NCBI RefSeq assembly: GCF_001183985.1
Contig: NZ_LFZW01000001.1
Coordinates: 3,524,059 to 3,588,058 of the forward strand
Reading direction: 5' to 3'
DNA length: 64,000 nucleotides
From: Peribacillus loiseleuriae
GTDB taxonomy: Bacteria; Bacillota; Bacilli; Bacillales; DSM-1321
Part shown: one piece after another, positions 35,249 to 43,646 of the stretch
Position numbering within the stretch: position 1 is the first letter of the stretch
Layout: each line of letters begins with the position of its first letter
Notes under the pieces: model-generated
Told to the model about the DNA's origin: nothing
Seen by the model: only the letters and a program-made list of their open reading frames with translations
Databases searched by the model: none
Made by a program: the position numbers and the translations under genes

Positions 35249-35812
35249 TTATTTCATCTGAATGCCATTCCAAAAAATATCCCAAGTAATCTGTTGTACT
35301 TTTTCATACATGTGATTAGGTACATAAACTAACTGAATATCAAGCCCATCTAATAGAGTTACAAAGGCAATGGTACATTCTTCAGAGCTTCGTCGAAATG
35401 TATGTTTAGCAAAACAAGCGTTAATAGCTTCTTTCAGCGTTCCAAGATAAATACCGTATTGAGAGGATATAAATTCATAAGCTTCTAGTGGAGAAAAAAA
35501 GGAAAACATATACAGAAACGTTACGTTAGGGTTTGTTAGAAAACGATTTTTATGCTCCGTTAATAAATTATACAGCTGTACTTCTAAAAGTTCCTCTACA
35601 TGAACCTCAAAATAATGATTGATAAACGCTTGCTCTTCTTCTATGACTTCTTTGTATAATTCAAAAAATAAATCCTTTTTGGTCGAATAGTGATAAGAAA
35701 GAGACTGCTTTCTCATTCCTGCATCTTCCGCAATCTGGGCCATTTTCGTTCCCTCGTATCCATATTGATTAAAATGTTTAATTGCTATTTTTTTTATCTT
35801 TTCTTTACTCAT
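35249..35812 (-). CDS. TetR/AcrR-family regulator of the downstream MFS pair
   Basis: 187 residues. HTH at about 5-50 (IKHFNQYGYEGTKMAQIAED; RKQSLSYHYSTKKDLFFEL). GGGAGGTCAAG precedes the ATG. It follows the MFS gene by 41 bases on the same strand, so the two probably share a promoter upstream of the MFS gene, where a TGACC-TG-GGTCA palindrome lies. Confidence 0.88.
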   Translation of the reverse strand: MSKEKIKKIAIKHFNQYGYEGTKMAQIAEDAGMRKQSLSYHYSTKKDLFFELYKEVIEEEQAFINHYFEVHVEELLEVQLYNLLTEHKNRFLTNPNVTFLYMFSFFSPLEAYEFISSQYGIYLGTLKEAINACFAKHTFRRSSEECTIAFVTLLDGLDIQLVYVPNHMYEKVQQITWDIFWNGIQMK

Positions 35813-35853
35813 CTTGACCTCCCTTAGTAAAAATAAAATTGGAGCCTCTTTCT

Positions 35854-37059
35854 CTATACTATTTTTCTCTTCTTTCTAATTTGTATGTTGAAAGAAGTAT
35901 AAGTTACATATACAAGTAGATACAATACATAAGACCCGATTGAAACATAAAATATAGCCTGATAGGAAAAGGACTCTGCAACAACTCCAAGTAGAAGAGA
36001 GCCTCCACCAATCCCTAAATCAAAGAAATTGAAAAATGTACCTATCGCATTTTCGTGATCTTGTTCTTCAACTAGATTCAAACATACTGTTTGAAGGGCA
36101 GGGAAAATAGCTCCAAACCCAAATCCATACAGGAACCCTGCAATGAGAAACTGAAACTCATTTTGAGCAACTATTAGTACAATAAAACCAGCAATGGTAA
36201 TCATTCCAGCAGGTATTAAAACGGATGCAGGTCCTAGGTTGTCAAACATTTTTCCAGAAACCAACCTCACTAGAAAACCAGCAGCAGCTACCATGAAGAA
36301 AAACCATGCAACATTTTCAAAACCTTTATCGATTGCGTATAAAGCAGAAAAGGATATGATTCCACCTGCGCTTATTCCCGCCAGAAAAATGAGAATGGCC
36401 GGAAATAAAACTCGTTTTTCTATTAATTTGAAAATAGTGGTTGGAGTATTTTCGTTTCCTAAGTTATTTGCTGACTTAGGCTTTCTAGAAATGAATACGG
36501 CGATTAATAAGGCTAATAATGTGATAGCCATACAGCTCATAAATAAACTCTGGAAATGATAGGTTTGTAAGATACTAACCCCTATAAGTGGCCCAACAGA
36601 CATGGCTATCGTCTCTCCAACACCGAAATACCCAATTCCTTCTCCACGGCGTTCCTCTGGAATGCTTTCAGCTGCGATGGTTGTAAAATAGGTTGTGGCC
36701 AAGCCAAAACCAAAACCATGAATGACTCTTACAAGAAGCATGATCGATATACCTGACGATAGGTAGTATGCGCCTGTAGAAAGGGCACATATAGCAATAC
36801 CGATTATTAATAAATATTTCTTATCCATTTTTGTAGCAAGAACACCTGCAAATGGTCGAATGAGAATAGCTGAAAATACAAATATTCCTGTCACTAATCC
36901 AATCTGTGTAGCATCTCCTCCAATATCTGAAACAAATAGAGGTAAGGTCGGAAGCAACATCTCAAAAGCCCCAAATAATAATGCATTAGCCAACATAACA
37001 AAAATAAAAGAACGACTCCATAGCTTGACCTTTGAAGTTTGTTTTGTAAGAACGGTCAT
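35854..37059 (-). CDS. MFS drug/metabolite exporter (YfcJ/AraJ-like)
   Basis: 401 residues, 12 membrane segments, with an MFS motif A-like RPFAGVLATKMDKKYLL after TM2 and GFGFGLATTYFTTIAAESIP between TM4 and TM5. The ATG at 37059 (8 bases after GCGAGGG) fits better than one 15 bases upstream. It is coupled to a TetR gene, typical of efflux pumps for toxic compounds. Substrate unknown. Confidence 0.88.
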   Translation of the reverse strand: MTVLTKQTSKVKLWSRSFIFVMLANALLFGAFEMLLPTLPLFVSDIGGDATQIGLVTGIFVFSAILIRPFAGVLATKMDKKYLLIIGIAICALSTGAYYLSSGISIMLLVRVIHGFGFGLATTYFTTIAAESIPEERRGEGIGYFGVGETIAMSVGPLIGVSILQTYHFQSLFMSCMAITLLALLIAVFISRKPKSANNLGNENTPTTIFKLIEKRVLFPAILIFLAGISAGGIISFSALYAIDKGFENVAWFFFMVAAAGFLVRLVSGKMFDNLGPASVLIPAGMITIAGFIVLIVAQNEFQFLIAGFLYGFGFGAIFPALQTVCLNLVEEQDHENAIGTFFNFFDLGIGGGSLLLGVVAESFSYQAIFYVSIGSYVLYLLVYVTYTSFNIQIRKKRKIV

Positions 37060-37105
37060 ATAAATCCCTCGCATTATAAATTATATCGCTAAGATACAAC
37101 ACACA

Positions 37106-37134
37106 CTTTACATGACCTGGGTCAGTTTGTAAAG
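37106..37134. promoter_or_regulatory. Candidate TetR operator for the MFS-tetR operon
   Basis: TGACC-TG-GGTCA (37113-37124) inside a larger imperfect palindrome CTTTAC…GTAAAG, about 50 bases upstream of the MFS start. Confidence 0.6.
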
Positions 37135-37186
37135 CGGAATATTTAGAATTTTAGGTAAACTATCCTGTTTGTCCAATATGTAAAGA

Positions 37187-37238
37187 GGTGCCTGCCCCCC
37201 GATATGCTAAAGCTTTAGCGTATCGGGGGGCAGGCACC
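37187..37238. repeat. Palindromic GGTGCCTGMCCCC element, copy 2
   Basis: GGTGCCTGCCCCCCGATA…AAGCTT…CGGGGGGCAGGCACC; 52-bp palindrome with one mismatch pair in about 26-bp arms. Same architecture as 26198-26250, but with C/G substituted in the CTGMCC core on both arms, so pairing is kept. Confidence 0.7.
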
Positions 37239-37251
37239 ATATTAAAAACAG

Positions 37252-37275
37252 AGCCAGTCTTTAAAAAGACTGGCT
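37252..37275 (-). terminator. Terminator of the NlpC/P60 gene
   Basis: Minus-strand AGCCAGTCTTTTT-AAAGACTGGCT followed by CTGTTTTT. Confidence 0.85.
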
Positions 37276-37288
37276 TCCATGTCTATCA

Positions 37289-37963
37289 TTATATTCGTTT
37301 TGCTCCTATATATCTTGCAGACCAATAACTGTTATTCAAAGAACTAATGCTCACGCCATTTGATGAGGAGCTATGTATGAATTGATTACCCCCGATATAA
37401 ATCCCTGCATGTGAAGCACCAGACTGATATGTTTCAAAAAAGACTACATCGCCGACTTGTGGCTTGGATACTTTTACGCCCTTTTTATAAATACCAGAGA
37501 CCGTTCTTGGTAAACTGACATTTTCACTTTCTTTATACACATACGAAAGGAAGCCGCTGCAATCAAAACCTTTAGGCGTAGTTCCTCCCCATACATACCG
37601 GACATTTAATTGTTTCTTCGCTACTTTAACCAATTCGCTCGATTGATTCGACGAACTATTATTCACTTGAGCTGCTTTTGTTACTCCCAATAATTTATAT
37701 GTATTTGCACCGACAACACCATCCGCTTTCAATCCCTTGCTTGCTTGAAACTTTTTTACTGCACTTTCAGTAGCTGTACCAAAGTATGTTGTCGTTTTTT
37801 GATTGGTGAAGTAGCCTTTCGACTTTAAAACCTCTTGTAATTGTTGAACTTCTATATGAGTCATTCCACTTTTTAATGTTTGATCACCCAATGCAGCATG
37901 ACTAACGATTGGATTTGAAAGCAATAAGCCAGTCAATGCAAATGATGCAATAATCTTTTTCAT
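37289..37963 (-). CDS. Secreted NlpC/P60 peptidoglycan endopeptidase
   Basis: 224 residues. Signal peptide (about 1-24; IIASFALTGLLLSNPIVSHA), a peptidoglycan-binding_1 domain (about 35-95; VQQLQEVLKSKGYF, GTATESAVKKFQASKGLKAD), and a C-terminal NlpC/P60 domain with catalytic Cys in KGFDCSGFLSYVY and His in GASHAGIYIGGNQFIHSS. It should cut the gamma-D-Glu-to-diamino-acid bond in stem peptides. AGGAAAT precedes the ATG. Monocistronic with its own terminator. Confidence 0.93.
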   Translation of the reverse strand: MKKIIASFALTGLLLSNPIVSHAALGDQTLKSGMTHIEVQQLQEVLKSKGYFTNQKTTTYFGTATESAVKKFQASKGLKADGVVGANTYKLLGVTKAAQVNNSSSNQSSELVKVAKKQLNVRYVWGGTTPKGFDCSGFLSYVYKESENVSLPRTVSGIYKKGVKVSKPQVGDVVFFETYQSGASHAGIYIGGNQFIHSSSSNGVSISSLNNSYWSARYIGAKRI

Positions 37964-38248
37964 GTACTATATTTCCTCCGATAAAATCTCTTTTTCTTTG
38001 ATTTTATCATCATAACGTGACAGACATATATACCTTTGTTTACATTTTCATTACAAAATTGTGCAAAAAGCGTGCAAATAGGACAAAATACTTGTAATCT
38101 ACGACAGCATAGTCCCTCTTATCGTATAAAAACAACATGGGAAGCAATAGATTACGATAAAATAAGAATTGAAGGAACAAAATAAGTAGGCTATTATTCA
38201 AGAAGGATAAGTCAATTAATTTTTAACAGAAAGGCATGGCGGATTACT

Positions 38249-39007
38249 TTGACTGAAAAAAATTTTGATGTAATCGAGCATCTAGATGAGTTACGTAAAA
38301 GACTGATCATTTCTGCTTTAGCTTTCTTCGTATTTCTAATAATTGGTTTTATATTTGTAAAAAAGATTTACTTCTTTTTCATGGGAAATCTTGATTACAA
38401 ATTGCTGATCTTGGGACCTAGTGATATTATGTGGATTTATTTTCACATTGCGTCCATTGTAGCTATTGCAGGAACGATTCCAGTTGCAGCCTGGCAAATT
38501 TGGTTGTTTGTACGTCCTGCTTTAAAGCCACATGAAAGAAAAGCAGTTTTAGCCTATATACCGGGGCTATTTATTCTATTTATTTGCGGATTAGCATTTG
38601 GCTACTACTTCATATTTCCAAACATCTTACGTTTTCTTCTCAATTTAAGTAGCGACTTAATGACAACATCTTTCACGGCAGATAAATACTTCAGCTTTTT
38701 AATCAATATTACTTTACCATTTGGTATCGCATTTGAACTACCACTCATCATGATGTTTTTAACGACACTTGGAATTGTAAATCCTTATACGATCGCTAAA
38801 TTAAGAAAATATGCCTATTTTATTTTGGTGGTTATTGCTTCTATGATCTCTCCACCTGAATTTATTTCTCATATTTCGGTAGCTATCCCATTAATTCTTA
38901 TCTATGAAATAAGCGTTTTTCTATCTAAGTTCGTTTATAAACGAAAGCAAAGAGATATAAAATTGACAAATACAAAAGAATTAACTAATAATGAATCTCC
39001 AAAGTAA
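38249..39007 (+). CDS. tatC: Sec-independent translocase subunit TatC
   Basis: 252 residues with six transmembrane helices. Signature parts are VIEHLDELRKRLIISA at the N-terminus, AAWQIWLFVRPALKPHERKA, FGYYFIFPNILRFLL, FGIAFELPLIMMFLT and LRKYAYFILVVIASMISPPE. The start is a TTG at 38249; an ATG upstream is out of frame. TatC recognises twin-arginine signals. No tatA gene is seen upstream or downstream, so it would depend on a TatA encoded elsewhere. It precedes a truncated PAP2 gene. Confidence 0.93.
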   Translation: MTEKNFDVIEHLDELRKRLIISALAFFVFLIIGFIFVKKIYFFFMGNLDYKLLILGPSDIMWIYFHIASIVAIAGTIPVAAWQIWLFVRPALKPHERKAVLAYIPGLFILFICGLAFGYYFIFPNILRFLLNLSSDLMTTSFTADKYFSFLINITLPFGIAFELPLIMMFLTTLGIVNPYTIAKLRKYAYFILVVIASMISPPEFISHISVAIPLILIYEISVFLSKFVYKRKQRDIKLTNTKELTNNESPK

Positions 39008-39015
39008 ACGTTGAG

Positions 39016-39285
39016 TTGATTGAAAATTTGATTTTTAAGTATATTGAAAGGACCATCAAATGGGTGGTTTCACATTATAAAAGCATCGGGATCCCCATAT
39101 TTATTTTAGCTCTATTAGCCGGTTTTTCTCGCATCTGGGCGGGACTTCATTATCCGTTTGACGTAGTAGGCAGTTTAATGGTCACAGTTGTCGTTTCTTA
39201 TACGATTGTGAAATTATCAAGATTATTCGACTCACTTTTGAACTACCCACCACTTACTTTTGGGCATTGCGCTTCACAAAATTGA
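39016..39285 (+). pseudogene. PAP2 phosphatase C-terminal fragment
   Basis: An 89-codon frame from a TTG encodes only the end of a PAP2 phosphatase: SRIWAGLHYPFDVVGSLMVT is the family's third motif (SR-x5-H-x3-D), preceded by one membrane segment. The K-x6-RP and PSGH motifs are missing, so it cannot be active alone. It starts 8 bases after tatC. Probably a deletion relic. Confidence 0.7.
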
Positions 39286-39390
39286 AGTGGGAATTTTCTT
39301 GCCTGGAATGATAAACTGGATTATTTTTACCTATGACTCGATTTTTGGCAAAAGAAACAGATCTAATAAATCTTCTCGAACTTAAAACTT

Positions 39391-39520
39391 TAAAAAAATA
39401 TCCATGAGCATCTAATCCCAACTAAGACAATGAAAAAGGTTCAGGTTCTAAGATTTGTATCTCCTTATGAAGGGGACAGTGCGGTGTTGATTTTGCGAAG
39501 CCCCACCGCTTTTTCCACAA
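39391..39520 (+). repeat. Dispersed mosaic repeat, copy D
   Basis: AAAAAATATCCATGAGCATC, ATGAAAAAGGTTCAGGTTCT, CTTATGAAGG and GATTTTGCGAAGCCCCACCG align with copies B, C and E. Confidence 0.7.
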
Positions 39521-39560
39521 AAGAAGGAAACGAATTCACATACCGTTTCCTTCTTTTTTT
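39521..39560. terminator. Strong hairpin terminator
   Basis: AAGAAGGAAACG…CGTTTCCTTCTT with a T7 tract on the + strand and CTTTTG on the other; lies at the 3' end of the minus-strand gene at 39595. Confidence 0.85.
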
Positions 39561-39594
39561 GTTTTAAAGAATTTCTAAGCAAAGGGTCGAATTC

Positions 39595-39945
39595 TTATGA
39601 GATACCTTCTTGACTGATTTGAGTGTGAAATGAATAGTATTGTTTAAAAAAGGTAATAGCTTCCTGGGCATCCTGTATGTTCAATTTTCTGCATAGATTA
39701 GCTAACGCTAGTAGTTTATCAGTCACGAACTTTTGTTTGTCAGTAGCAAGTACGTAATAAATGAGAGTTTTTATGACAGGGGGTGGCAGCTTCATTTCAC
39801 TCAGCTTACGAAGAACATCTGAGCTAGAACGAAGGGATGGCACGTATTCCTGAACTTCTTTAAACACTTCTTCCGTTGATTGCGTTTCCATAAATCGGGC
39901 TAATTTTCTTTCCTTTTCTTCTAGAAGCTTAGTATCATTACGCAT
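39595..39945 (-). CDS. Hypothetical protein with DnaD/DnaB2-like helical domain
   Basis: 116 residues. The N-terminal half is charged and helical (KLLEEKERKLARFMETQSTE). The C-terminal half, LPPPVIKTLIYYVLATDKQK followed by ALANLCRKLNIQDAQEAITF, resembles the helical DnaB_2/DnaD domain of Bacillus replication-initiation proteins (GLPPGVIN-type motif). AAGGAG lies 8 bases before the ATG at 39945. I cannot assign a function; a replication or DNA-binding role is speculative. Confidence 0.55.
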   Translation of the reverse strand: MRNDTKLLEEKERKLARFMETQSTEEVFKEVQEYVPSLRSSSDVLRKLSEMKLPPPVIKTLIYYVLATDKQKFVTDKLLALANLCRKLNIQDAQEAITFFKQYYSFHTQISQEGIS

Positions 39946-40010
39946 TTCCTGTTCTCCTTCCAATCAACCGTTTCAAACTAATCTAGTAAGTTCTTAATAA
40001 ATGGAACATA

Positions 40011-40136
40011 TCATCCATGAACGTCTGCTCTAAAACTAAAGCGATGAAAAAGGTTCAGGCTCTTAAATTGTATGACCTTATGAAGGTGGCGTTGCGGTGC
40101 TGATTTTGCGAAGCCCTACCCTTTTCCACAAAAAAA
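40011..40136 (+). repeat. Dispersed mosaic repeat, copy E
   Basis: ATCCATGAACGTCTGCTCTA, AAACTAAAGCGATGAAAAAG, GTTCAGGCTCTTAAATTGTA, CCTTATGAAGGTGGCG and TTGCGAAGCCCTACCCTTTT. It is upstream of the gene at 39595 and about 620 bases from copy D in the same orientation. Confidence 0.7.
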
Positions 40137-40162
40137 CGGATGTTTCTCTTATTCTTAGCCTA

Positions 40163-40255
40163 TTACTCCAGAAATAAGTCAAAAACGATAGTGATTAGCC
40201 ATAGAACAGAAAGTGCACCCGAAAGATATATACTTAAATAGAGTAAAATTTCCAT
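40163..40255 (-). CDS. 30-residue hydrophobic peptide
   Basis: A single predicted transmembrane peptide (MEILLYLSIYLSGALSVLWL…VFDLFLE) with only three acidic residues and no lysine or arginine. AAGGAG lies 5-6 bases before the ATG. It is alone between repeat copy E and decayed DNA. Good translation signals make it a real candidate, but no family is recognised. Confidence 0.5.
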   Translation of the reverse strand: MEILLYLSIYLSGALSVLWLITIVFDLFLE

Positions 40256-40604
40256 CGCGACTCCTTCTTAGCTTACCTTGTTCTCCTTTTCTTGCCGTGA
40301 CGAATCGTAACGCAAGAGATCGAGTTGTTGTGAGCTAGGGAATTCTATCAACATTTTGTACACGATATATTGACACTTGATGACCTAGAAACTTGGCTTG
40401 CTCGCTACTAAAAGAACTGAATAATCAACATAATCGTCGGTAAATGATTGGTAAAAAGATGAAAGTTTCCTTTTTCTGATAGTCAGCTAGAATCAAGCTA
40501 TTTTCTAAAGCCAACTAGTTTATTCAAATAGTGGGTAAAATATAATCCCAACTAGTTTTTATTACACGATTCGTTTTTAACTGGATCCTATTACATGAAG
40601 CCAA
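40256..40604. other. Intergenic stretch without recognisable genes
   Basis: Nothing coding is supported. CCAACTAGTTT occurs twice (about 40513 and 40550), about 37 bases apart. Confidence 0.4.
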
Positions 40605-40755
40605 AATCATTAGTTAGTAGGTTCTTCTGGATTCCTCTCAACATTTGCAGGCTCTTCTTAGGGATTCTTATCTTCTTTCATATCTTGCTACAGGCGGCGG
40701 TAAGCATCACGCAAAGGGCAAGAGCTGATAGTTTCCAATATGCTTTAAATACCAT
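40605..40755 (-). pseudogene. Decayed lipoprotein gene
   Basis: ATG at 40755 with GAGGAG encodes a clear lipoprotein signal (WKLSALALCVMLTAACSK) with lipobox TAAC, then a stop after 25 codons. In the next frame a typical charged linker continues (MKEDKNP-stop-EEPANVERNPEEPTN). A frameshift and a stop have destroyed the gene. Confidence 0.5.
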
Positions 40756-41067
40756 TTTGCTCCTCATTCAAAGTTATCATCACAAATATTTAATTACGGG
40801 GATTTTCAACTCCCTTCTTTTAAAACTAAAGCCATTATAAACAAGCTATTTTTAAAATTTTGTCGATTCATTCAATATTTTCTATTTGTAATCGAATTGT
40901 TATCTGTTCTTAACAAAAGAAACAAACTTGTAATTTCTTTCACTGCTTTATGTCTAAGAAAACTTCCTCTTTAAAGTAGGGCTACACATAAAAAACATTG
41001 ATTTCTTTAAAATTTAAAAAGTTTATGACAATGAAATAAATGATTTTTAGATTCAGGTAATTTAACT

Positions 41068-41310
41068 ATGAATGAAGAAAATAAAGACGGGGCTGAATTA
41101 GGTTATACGTTACTGCCAAAACATGTTGGAAAAGGATTTGACAGTAACATCGCAAAAATTTTGCTAGAAAGAACCAAGGTTATTAATTTGAAAAGAATAA
41201 CAGCAATAATTGCCCCTAATAATCTTCCGTCTAGAAAAATATTAATGAAAATGGGCTTTGAATTGTAAAGACTTTGTGAAATGGATGGTTTACCTAGAGA
41301 ACTTCTATTT
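41068..41310 (+). pseudogene. GNAT acetyltransferase fragment
   Basis: Encodes the C-terminal half of a RimJ-like GNAT enzyme: ELGYTLLPKHVGKGFDSNIA (acetyl-CoA loop region, normally GKGYA) and IIAPNNLPSRKILMKMGFEL. A TAA interrupts the frame, after which the usual C-terminus (CEMDGLPRELL) is still readable. The N-terminal half is missing. Confidence 0.75.
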
Positions 41311-41328
41311 AAGATTTTAGTATTTAGA

Positions 41329-41425
41329 GCGAAAGGGTCAGACCCCGCAACTATTTATACCGTTCAACTTAAGCATAAGTATCACTATGAACGGTATATG
41401 TAGTGCGTGGTCTGACCCTTTTTAA
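41329..41425. repeat. Palindromic AGGGTCAGACC element, copy 2
   Basis: GCGAAAGGGTCAGACCCCGC at the left end and GCGTGGTCTGACCCTTTTTAA at the right (shown approximately), with an inner TACCGTTCA/TGAACGGTA stem. Same length and ends as 16491-16586. It lies after the alpha-galactosidase gene and may act as its terminator. Confidence 0.65.
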
Positions 41426-41452
41426 GACAACCTCTAAACCACTCGAAAATTC

Positions 41453-42781
41453 TTATTTCATATAAGCCTTAGATTCTTTTTTCGTAAACTGTGGCAACCA
41501 ATCACCATGTGCTTCAATCATTTCATCACACATGGAGATAATGTCGTCCATTGATAGTTCTGAGCTTGTGTGTGGATCAAGCATAGCCGCTTGGTACACA
41601 TGCTCTCGTTTTCCAGTAATCGCTGCCTCGATAGTGAGGAGTTGTGTATTAATATTTGTCCTGTTAAGTGCAGCTAGTTGCTCGGGTAGATCACCGATGT
41701 AGGTCGGCATAATGCCATTGCGATCGACAACACACGGTACCTCAACAACTGCATTTTCCGGAAGATTACTAATCAAACGACCTGTATTTAATACATTTCC
41801 ACCAAATTTGAACGGAACATTTGTCTCCATTGCCTCAATAATTCTTGAGCCATACTCCTGTGAACGAGTATGTGTTAGCTGACTGTTGTTCACCATATCT
41901 TCGCGCATCGATTCCCAGCTCTCAAGTTGAGAAACACAACGACGCGGATATTCATCAAGCGGAATATTGAATCTTTCAATCAGCTCAGGATAGTTACTCT
42001 TGATAAAATATGGGTGATACTCTGCATTATGCTCAGAAGATTCCGTAATATAGTAGCCAAACTTATCCATTAATTCGTAGCGAACCATATCATCATGCTT
42101 GTGTTTTTGTTTTTCCTTCGCCCGACGTTTGATTTCTGGATATAAATCCTTGCCATCTCGTTTGACCTCTAATAGCCATGCCATATGGTTAATACCAGCG
42201 ATCCGTTCTTCAATTCCTTCATGGTCCATTTCCAAGTCTCTGAACAAATGCTCAGTACAAACTTGAACACTATGGCATAATCCAATCGTTTTCACGTTTG
42301 TGTAGCGCAGCATCGCACCGGTTAAACTTGCCATCGGATTTGTGTAATTTAAGAAAAGGGCATCCGGACAAACCTCTTCAATATCCTTTGCAAAATCCAA
42401 CATCACTGGAATGGTTCGTAGTGCTCGGAAAATCCCGCCAATCCCCGTCGTATCAGCAATCGTTTGCTGTAAACCGTATTTTTTAGGTATTTCAAAGTCG
42501 ATTACAGTACTAGGTTTGTAGCCACCAACCTGGATCGCATTTATCACATATTTCGCTCCATTTAGCGCTTCTTTTCGATCAGAGTATGATTGAATCGTTA
42601 CATTGCTATTGTAGTTTTGCTTTAAATTATTCAACATATTTTCAGAGTCTTTTAGACGTTGCTCATCGATATCGAAAAGGGCAAACTCAAACCCAGCTAA
42701 TGCTGGTACAAACAAACAATCTCCTAGAACGTTTTTAGCAAAAATGGTACTTCCTGCTCCAATAAATGTAATTTTAGACAT
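41453..42781 (-). CDS. melA: GH4 alpha-galactosidase (MelA type)
   Basis: 442 residues. NAD-binding ITFIGAGSTIFAKNVLGDCL, NYTNPMASLTGAML, and metal/catalytic C169-H170 (GLCHSVQ) and H199 (GINHMAW). The CHSVQ signature marks the alpha-galactosidase branch of GH4, distinct from the CNVP branch seen at 11701. It follows the ABC permease genes, so the substrate is probably an imported, unphosphorylated alpha-galactoside such as melibiose or raffinose. It needs NAD and Mn. Confidence 0.9.
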   Translation of the reverse strand: MSKITFIGAGSTIFAKNVLGDCLFVPALAGFEFALFDIDEQRLKDSENMLNNLKQNYNSNVTIQSYSDRKEALNGAKYVINAIQVGGYKPSTVIDFEIPKKYGLQQTIADTTGIGGIFRALRTIPVMLDFAKDIEEVCPDALFLNYTNPMASLTGAMLRYTNVKTIGLCHSVQVCTEHLFRDLEMDHEGIEERIAGINHMAWLLEVKRDGKDLYPEIKRRAKEKQKHKHDDMVRYELMDKFGYYITESSEHNAEYHPYFIKSNYPELIERFNIPLDEYPRRCVSQLESWESMREDMVNNSQLTHTRSQEYGSRIIEAMETNVPFKFGGNVLNTGRLISNLPENAVVEVPCVVDRNGIMPTYIGDLPEQLAALNRTNINTQLLTIEAAITGKREHVYQAAMLDPHTSSELSMDDIISMCDEMIEAHGDWLPQFTKKESKAYMK

Positions 42782-42815
42782 ATTTCATCTTCCTTCCTTA
42801 TCCCTGTTTTTATGA

Positions 42816-43646
42816 TTAACCTTTTACTGAACCCGCTGCTAACCCTTTAATGAAGTATTTTTGTAAGAATAAAAATAAAATGGTCATTGGTAACATCGAC
42901 ATTAAGGCTGCTGCTGCTACTAAGTTTAGTTTATTTTGATTGGAACCAAAGAAATTAGCTAAAGAAACGGTTAATGTATGCATAGCACTATCTTGTAAGA
43001 AGAAGATCGCAAACTGGTAATCATTCCAAATGTATACACAAGATATAATCAGAATCGATGCGGTTATTGGTTTTAACAACGGAAACACGATTCTAAAGAA
43101 AATCCCTAACGTACTAGCCCCATCAATCTTTGCAGCTTCTTCTAATTCCTTTGGTATCGTTGACCGAATGAAGCCTGCATATAAAAAGATCGTTAATGGC
43201 ATAAACGCGGCAACATTATTGAAAATCGCCACTTCATACGTATTCATCATGCCAAAATCGACAACCAAATTGTACAAAGGTACTAACGCAGTCAATGGTG
43301 GGATAATCATAATGGCGATAAATAAGAAGTAAAAAAACTTATTTAATTTTGTTTGCCGACGTGCCAGTGGATAGGCGGCCATTGATCCTAACACGATCAA
43401 TAATACGGCCGAAAACAGTGTGATAATGGCCGAATTGATAAACGAATTCCCTAAGTTGGTAAGTTCCCACGCCTCGGAAAAGTTTTCGAAACTTATTTGC
43501 TCAGGAAAAGCCCATTTTGAACTAAAATCACCTTTCGCTTTTAAAGAAGTCGTAATTAAAATATAGAAAGGAATGATATGAACGAGCGTAATGAAAATGG
43601 CTAACCCAGCAAACAATCGTTTCTTTTTCTTGTCTGTGTATGTCAT
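42816..43646 (-). CDS. Sugar ABC transporter permease (MalG/MsmG-like)
   Basis: 276 residues, six membrane segments, with the EAA loop KELEEAAKIDGASTLGIFFR that contacts the ATPase. CUT1-family carbohydrate permease. It overlaps the preceding permease stop by one base (TAATG). No ATPase gene is in this cluster, so a shared MsmX-type ATPase encoded elsewhere is expected. Confidence 0.92.
   Translation of the reverse strand: MTYTDKKKKRLFAGLAIFITLVHIIPFYILITTSLKAKGDFSSKWAFPEQISFENFSEAWELTNLGNSFINSAIITLFSAVLLIVLGSMAAYPLARRQTKLNKFFYFLFIAIMIIPPLTALVPLYNLVVDFGMMNTYEVAIFNNVAAFMPLTIFLYAGFIRSTIPKELEEAAKIDGASTLGIFFRIVFPLLKPITASILIISCVYIWNDYQFAIFFLQDSAMHTLTVSLANFFGSNQNKLNLVAAAALMSMLPMTILFLFLQKYFIKGLAAGSVKG

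Larger units (their letters stand above)
39286..39594. other. Intergenic region with repeat copy D and terminator
   Basis: Contains the dispersed repeat at 39391-39520 and a strong hairpin at 39521-39560. No gene. Confidence 0.6.

Noticed and set aside
40595-40840. Plus-strand 81-codon ORF
   Set aside because: The opposite strand carries a recognisable lipoprotein signal with RBS; the plus frame has no ribosome site.
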